Shown piece after piece: positions 6,288 through 8,602 of a DNA stretch of 8,602 nucleotides. This DNA is from JALYXS01 sp051003795 (lineage in GTDB: Bacteria > Acidobacteriota > Terriglobia > Bryobacterales > Bryobacteraceae): positions 1 through 8,602 of the forward strand of contig JBPCKZ010000186.1 of NCBI GenBank assembly GCA_051003795.1, in the 5' to 3' direction. Under the pieces are notes generated by a model. That model ran no database searches. It worked only from the letters and a program-made list of their open reading frames with translations, and was not told the origin of the DNA. The position numbers and the translations under genes were made by a program. Numbering within the stretch: position 1 is the stretch's first letter; each line of letters begins with the position of its first letter.

Positions 6288-7106
6288 ATGCCGTCCGCCG
6301 TAACTTCGATAGGCAGCAAACGCCGGGCGGAGTTTTGTTTGCTTGAGCTGGCATTGCCGGGCAAGCGCGCGACCCCGATCGGGGTTTTTCTGATCGAAGC
6401 GCAATCGGGCAATCTGGATTTCAAATTGCGCGACGATTGGGACCGTCTCGCCGGCACGGAAGACGCCGAGTACCTCGCGAGCCTGCAAGACGATTTCACG
6501 CTGAAGGCGGCCGAGGCGGGCGGCGAAGCGTTTCTCGCGTCGCTCGAAGATTCACTTTCGAATTTCCTGCGCATCACGGAGCGCGAGCCCGTGATCGTAA
6601 GCGGCTCTTCCCAAGCCGGCTTTTCCCAAACACTGGAAAATCTTTTTTCGGAACATGTGGATACGCGCGTCCGGCCGTTCGTAACGCATCTGCCTTTGTA
6701 CTCGCTGCGCGCCGCGGCAACCAAGTTCGGGGAGGATAGCGAAGCGGAGGAACTGGATTGGGTGAAAGCGCCCGCCGGCCTGCGGCTCGCTGAAGGGATG
6801 TTCGTCGCTAAGGTGGTGGGGCGTTCCATGGAGCCGTTGATCCCGGACGGCAGCCTCTGTATTTTCCGATCGCCGGTCGTGGGGTCGCGGCAGGGCAAGC
6901 GCCTTTTGATCGAGCAGTTGGGGGTAAGCGATTCGAGCGCGCGCTACACCGTAAAGCGTTACACCAGCCGCAAGACGCAGATTGGCGACGAGGAGTGGAG
7001 CCACTCGCTGATTCGCCTGGAGCCGCTCAACCCCGAGTTCCCGGCATTCGATTTGGATGGCGAACAGTTCCGCGTGCTAGGCGAATTCGTTCAGGTGCTC
7101 GACTGA
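6288..7106 (+). CDS. S24/LexA-fold peptidase-like protein with an uncharacterised N-terminal domain
   Basis: A 272-residue protein. The C-terminal part from about 135 is an S24 (LexA/CI-type) domain. GRSMEPLIPDGS (178-189) carries the serine nucleophile Ser180, and YTVKRY (220-225) carries the general-base lysine Lys223. In LexA the cleaved Ala-Gly bond lies 35 residues before the serine. Here the matching segment LRAAATKFG (140-148) has Ala144-Thr145 instead. The first 130 residues contain no helix-turn-helix. They begin AEFCLLELALPG and continue GVFLIEAQSG and KLRDDWDRL, weakly like DUF3037-type proteins. Similar S24 segments with VVGSRQG (197-203 here) are, as I recall, found at the ends of some helicases. 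It starts 33 bases after the VWA gene and overlaps mutY by four bases, suggesting a DNA-damage or stress link. Its substrate, or whether it cleaves itself, is unknown. Confidence 0.8.
   Translation: MPSAVTSIGSKRRAEFCLLELALPGKRATPIGVFLIEAQSGNLDFKLRDDWDRLAGTEDAEYLASLQDDFTLKAAEAGGEAFLASLEDSLSNFLRITEREPVIVSGSSQAGFSQTLENLFSEHVDTRVRPFVTHLPLYSLRAAATKFGEDSEAEELDWVKAPAGLRLAEGMFVAKVVGRSMEPLIPDGSLCIFRSPVVGSRQGKRLLIEQLGVSDSSARYTVKRYTSRKTQIGDEEWSHSLIRLEPLNPEFPAFDLDGEQFRVLGEFVQVLD
7093..7097 (+). promoter_or_regulatory. mutY: Ribosome binding site supporting the CTG start of mutY
   Basis: AGGTG lies five bases before CTG 7103-7105, inside the end of the S24 gene. No ATG, GTG or TTG exists in the mutY frame between 6998 and 7103. 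Confidence 0.5.
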
Positions 7107-8116
7107 ATTTCACGGAAGATCTTCAGGCTTGGTATAGCTCCGGCCATCGCGACCTGCCGTGGCGCGCCACTACGGATCCATATCGCATCTGGGTATCCGA
7201 GATCATGCTTCAGCAAACTCGGGCTCAAGCGGTTATTCCTTATTTCGAAAAATTTCTTCGGCGGTTTCCGTCCATCGAGGCACTGGCGGAAGCGCCTGAG
7301 GCGGACGTGCTCGCCTGCTGGAGCGGTCTCGGCTACTATTCGCGCGCGCGCAATCTGCGCAAAGCGGCCATCGAAATATTGCAGCTGGGGAAATTTCCGC
7401 ATGACTTCGACGCCATCCGCGCGTTACCGGGAGTTGGCGCCTACACGGCCGCGGCGGTCGCCAGCATCGCATTTGGATTGCCGCGCGCCGTGGTCGATGG
7501 CAACGTTCTGCGCGTTATTTCCCGGATCGAGAACGATGCGGGAGATATCGGCGCGACCTCGACTCGCCACCGATTTCAAGAAATCGCGGGCAAACTCTTG
7601 GACCAAAGCGATCCGGGAAGGTTCAATCAGGCCATGATGGAGTTGGGCGCGACGGTGTGCCTGCCCCGCGCTCCCCGATGCCTGTTGTGTCCCGTCCGGC
7701 GGCACTGTCACGCTAACAGCGAAGGCGCCCAGGACACGTTGCCGGTGAAATCGCGGCCGGCCGCAATCGAAAAAGTCGAAGCCGGCCTCGCGGTCCTCGA
7801 ACGCGGGGGATGCGTGCTGCTGAAACAGCGCGGCGCGGATGCGCGAAGGATGGCAGGTTTTTGGGAGCTTCCCGCTTTGGAAGACGTCCCGGAGTTGAGC
7901 GGCCGCATTTTGGTGGGCGCCGTTCGCCACACCATCGTCCGGCAGCAATTTACCTACAACGTTTACTCCGGAGAATTACGCTGGAAGCCAAGCACGTTTG
8001 AATGGATGGAACGAAACCGTCTGGATGCAATTCCCGTCACAACGGTGACGCGGAAGGCGTTGGCGTTGGTCTCCGATAGCGAGAGTAGTTTCAAAGTTTC
8101 GGGTTCAAGTATTTAG
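7103..8116 (+). CDS. mutY: A/G-specific adenine glycosylase MutY, CTG start
   Basis: Removes adenine mispaired with 8-oxoguanine in base excision repair. From CTG the protein has 337 residues, close to the usual 350. DLPWR (17-21) and the helix containing Glu33 (IWVSEIMLQQ) come first. The helix-hairpin-helix LPGVGAYTAAAVASIAFG is at 108-125, followed by VVDGNV with the catalytic Asp132. The iron-sulfur cluster motif Cx6Cx2Cx5C uses Cys186, 193, 196 and 202. A C-terminal NUDIX-like domain for 8-oxoguanine recognition spans about 228-320, with GFWELP at 252-257. These positions track E. coli MutY (Glu37, Asp138, Cys192-208) within four to six residues, supporting the CTG. The alternative ATG at 6995 would add 36 Arg-rich residues and overlap the S24 gene by 112 bases. 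The CTG overlaps the S24 stop as CTGA, so coupled translation is likely. Confidence 0.93.
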   Translation: MNFTEDLQAWYSSGHRDLPWRATTDPYRIWVSEIMLQQTRAQAVIPYFEKFLRRFPSIEALAEAPEADVLACWSGLGYYSRARNLRKAAIEILQLGKFPHDFDAIRALPGVGAYTAAAVASIAFGLPRAVVDGNVLRVISRIENDAGDIGATSTRHRFQEIAGKLLDQSDPGRFNQAMMELGATVCLPRAPRCLLCPVRRHCHANSEGAQDTLPVKSRPAAIEKVEAGLAVLERGGCVLLKQRGADARRMAGFWELPALEDVPELSGRILVGAVRHTIVRQQFTYNVYSGELRWKPSTFEWMERNRLDAIPVTTVTRKALALVSDSESSFKVSGSSI

Positions 8117-8574
8117 TGCACATATCGAAAAATAAAACAATTCCAATTTCGAAGATCTTACTGGCCTTCATGGTGCCGTTCGCGGCGTCCGCGCTTGAGT
8201 ACGGTCCGGATCCTCGGAAGACCGGCGCGCTTGGGGATTCCCCAACTTCCTGCGTCGCCGCCGATTGCCATAGCGGCCCCATCAACCGGCCCGGTGGAGG
8301 AGGGGTCCAAATCGTCCTTCCAAACGGCAACAGCTACACCCCCGGCGTGAAGCAGCACATCGTCGTCAAGATCGCCGATCCGGCGCAAAAGCGGTGGGGC
8401 TTTCAGATGACCGCGCGGCTCGCGAGCGATCTGGCGAACGGGCAAGCGGGCGATTTTAATCCGACGGATAACAATACACAAGTCATTTGCAACGACAGCG
8501 GCGTGAAAACCCACCGGGATGGAAAGAAAAGTCCACCTCTCGAGCACACCTTCGACGGACGCGGTTGGGCGTAA
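8116..8574 (+). CDS. Secreted choice-of-anchor V/Reeler-like protein, apparently frameshifted near its 3' part
   Basis: GTG start; its G is also the last base of the mutY stop (TAGTG). Residues 1-26 form a signal peptide (Lys-rich start, ILLAFMVPF core, cleavage likely after ASA). ATG at 8170 would destroy this signal, so GTG is preferred. GPDPRKTGALGDSPTSC followed by AADCHSG matches the opening of acidobacterial choice-of-anchor V/Reeler-like proteins, which usually carry CxxCH; here it is CVAADCH (46-52), a CX4CH spacing. YTPGVKQHIVVKIADPAQKRWGFQMTARL continues the expected beta-sandwich domain. The frame then ends at TAA 8572-8574 after EHTFDGRGWA, too short for the domain. A different frame from 8559 continues the expected sequence, indicating a one-base loss near 8558. 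Function is unknown; a secreted, possibly heme-binding, surface protein is the best guess. Confidence 0.7.
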   Translation: MHISKNKTIPISKILLAFMVPFAASALEYGPDPRKTGALGDSPTSCVAADCHSGPINRPGGGGVQIVLPNGNSYTPGVKQHIVVKIADPAQKRWGFQMTARLASDLANGQAGDFNPTDNNTQVICNDSGVKTHRDGKKSPPLEHTFDGRGWA

Positions 8575-8602
8575 CCGGCAGGATCACACTCGAAGTCGAA
8601 CG
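8559..8602 (+). other. Out-of-frame continuation of the choice-of-anchor V-like gene
   Basis: From 8559 the frame reads TRLGVTGRITLEVE and remains open to the window edge. Placed after EHTFDG it restores a plausible strand-rich sequence for this family. One additional base in GGACG (for example GGAACG) would join the two frames, so a deletion in the genome or an assembly error around 8557-8560 is likely. Confidence 0.55.

Noticed and set aside
6774..6779. Ala163-Gly164 of the S24 protein as the self-cleavage bond
   Set aside because: It lies only 16 residues before Ser180, whereas the LexA bond is 35 residues before its serine. The aligned position is Ala144-Thr145.
6245..6898. Leftward 217-residue open frame over the S24 gene
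   Set aside because: Ser/Arg-rich antisense shadow of a well-supported gene.
6995..7102. ATG 6995 as the mutY start
   Set aside because: The added 36 residues resemble no MutY N-terminus and overlap the S24 coding region by 112 bases. Catalytic residue numbering fits the CTG at 7103.

Overview
The window looks like chromosomal DNA of an Acidobacteriota bacterium, most likely of the Solibacter/Bryobacter type. The base composition is fairly GC-rich. There is a secreted von Willebrand A protein of the kind expanded in that phylum, and a small secreted protein of the choice-of-anchor V/Reeler-like type that is also common there. The assignment rests on gene content only. Apart from the insertion-sequence end at the left edge, every gene reads rightwards.

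Region by region: (1) Bases 1 to about 204 are the end of an insertion sequence. It holds the first codons of a leftward helix-turn-helix transposase and two near-identical 17-base direct repeats at the element's terminus. (2) Just outside that end lies a promoter candidate with a perfect TTGACA box and a palindrome in its spacer. It precedes a large di-heme c-type cytochrome lipoprotein resembling RoxA (270-2753), followed after 22 bases by a GMC-type FAD oxidoreductase (2776-4686). The pair looks like an oxidative catabolic unit: an exported heme enzyme plus a flavin alcohol dehydrogenase or oxidase. (3) A five-helix membrane protein of unknown function (4732-5136) and the VWA protein (5256-6254) follow, each with its own short upstream region. 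(4) A tightly packed group comes last: an S24/LexA-fold protein without the usual DNA-binding domain (6288-7106), the adenine glycosylase MutY (7103-8116), and the choice-of-anchor V-like secreted protein (8116 onward).

The last three genes overlap at their junctions (CTGA and TAGTG), which suggests translational coupling. MutY appears to start at a CTG codon. The final gene carries what looks like a single-base deletion near 8558, and its reading frame then runs off the right edge.

The observations most worth following are the RoxA-like/GMC pair, including a predicted covalent FAD histidine and a missing second active-site residue in the GMC protein; the unusual S24 protein with a non-canonical self-cleavage position; the CTG start of mutY; and the degenerate metal site in the VWA protein. 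No CRISPR array, tRNA, rRNA or convincing intrinsic terminator was seen.
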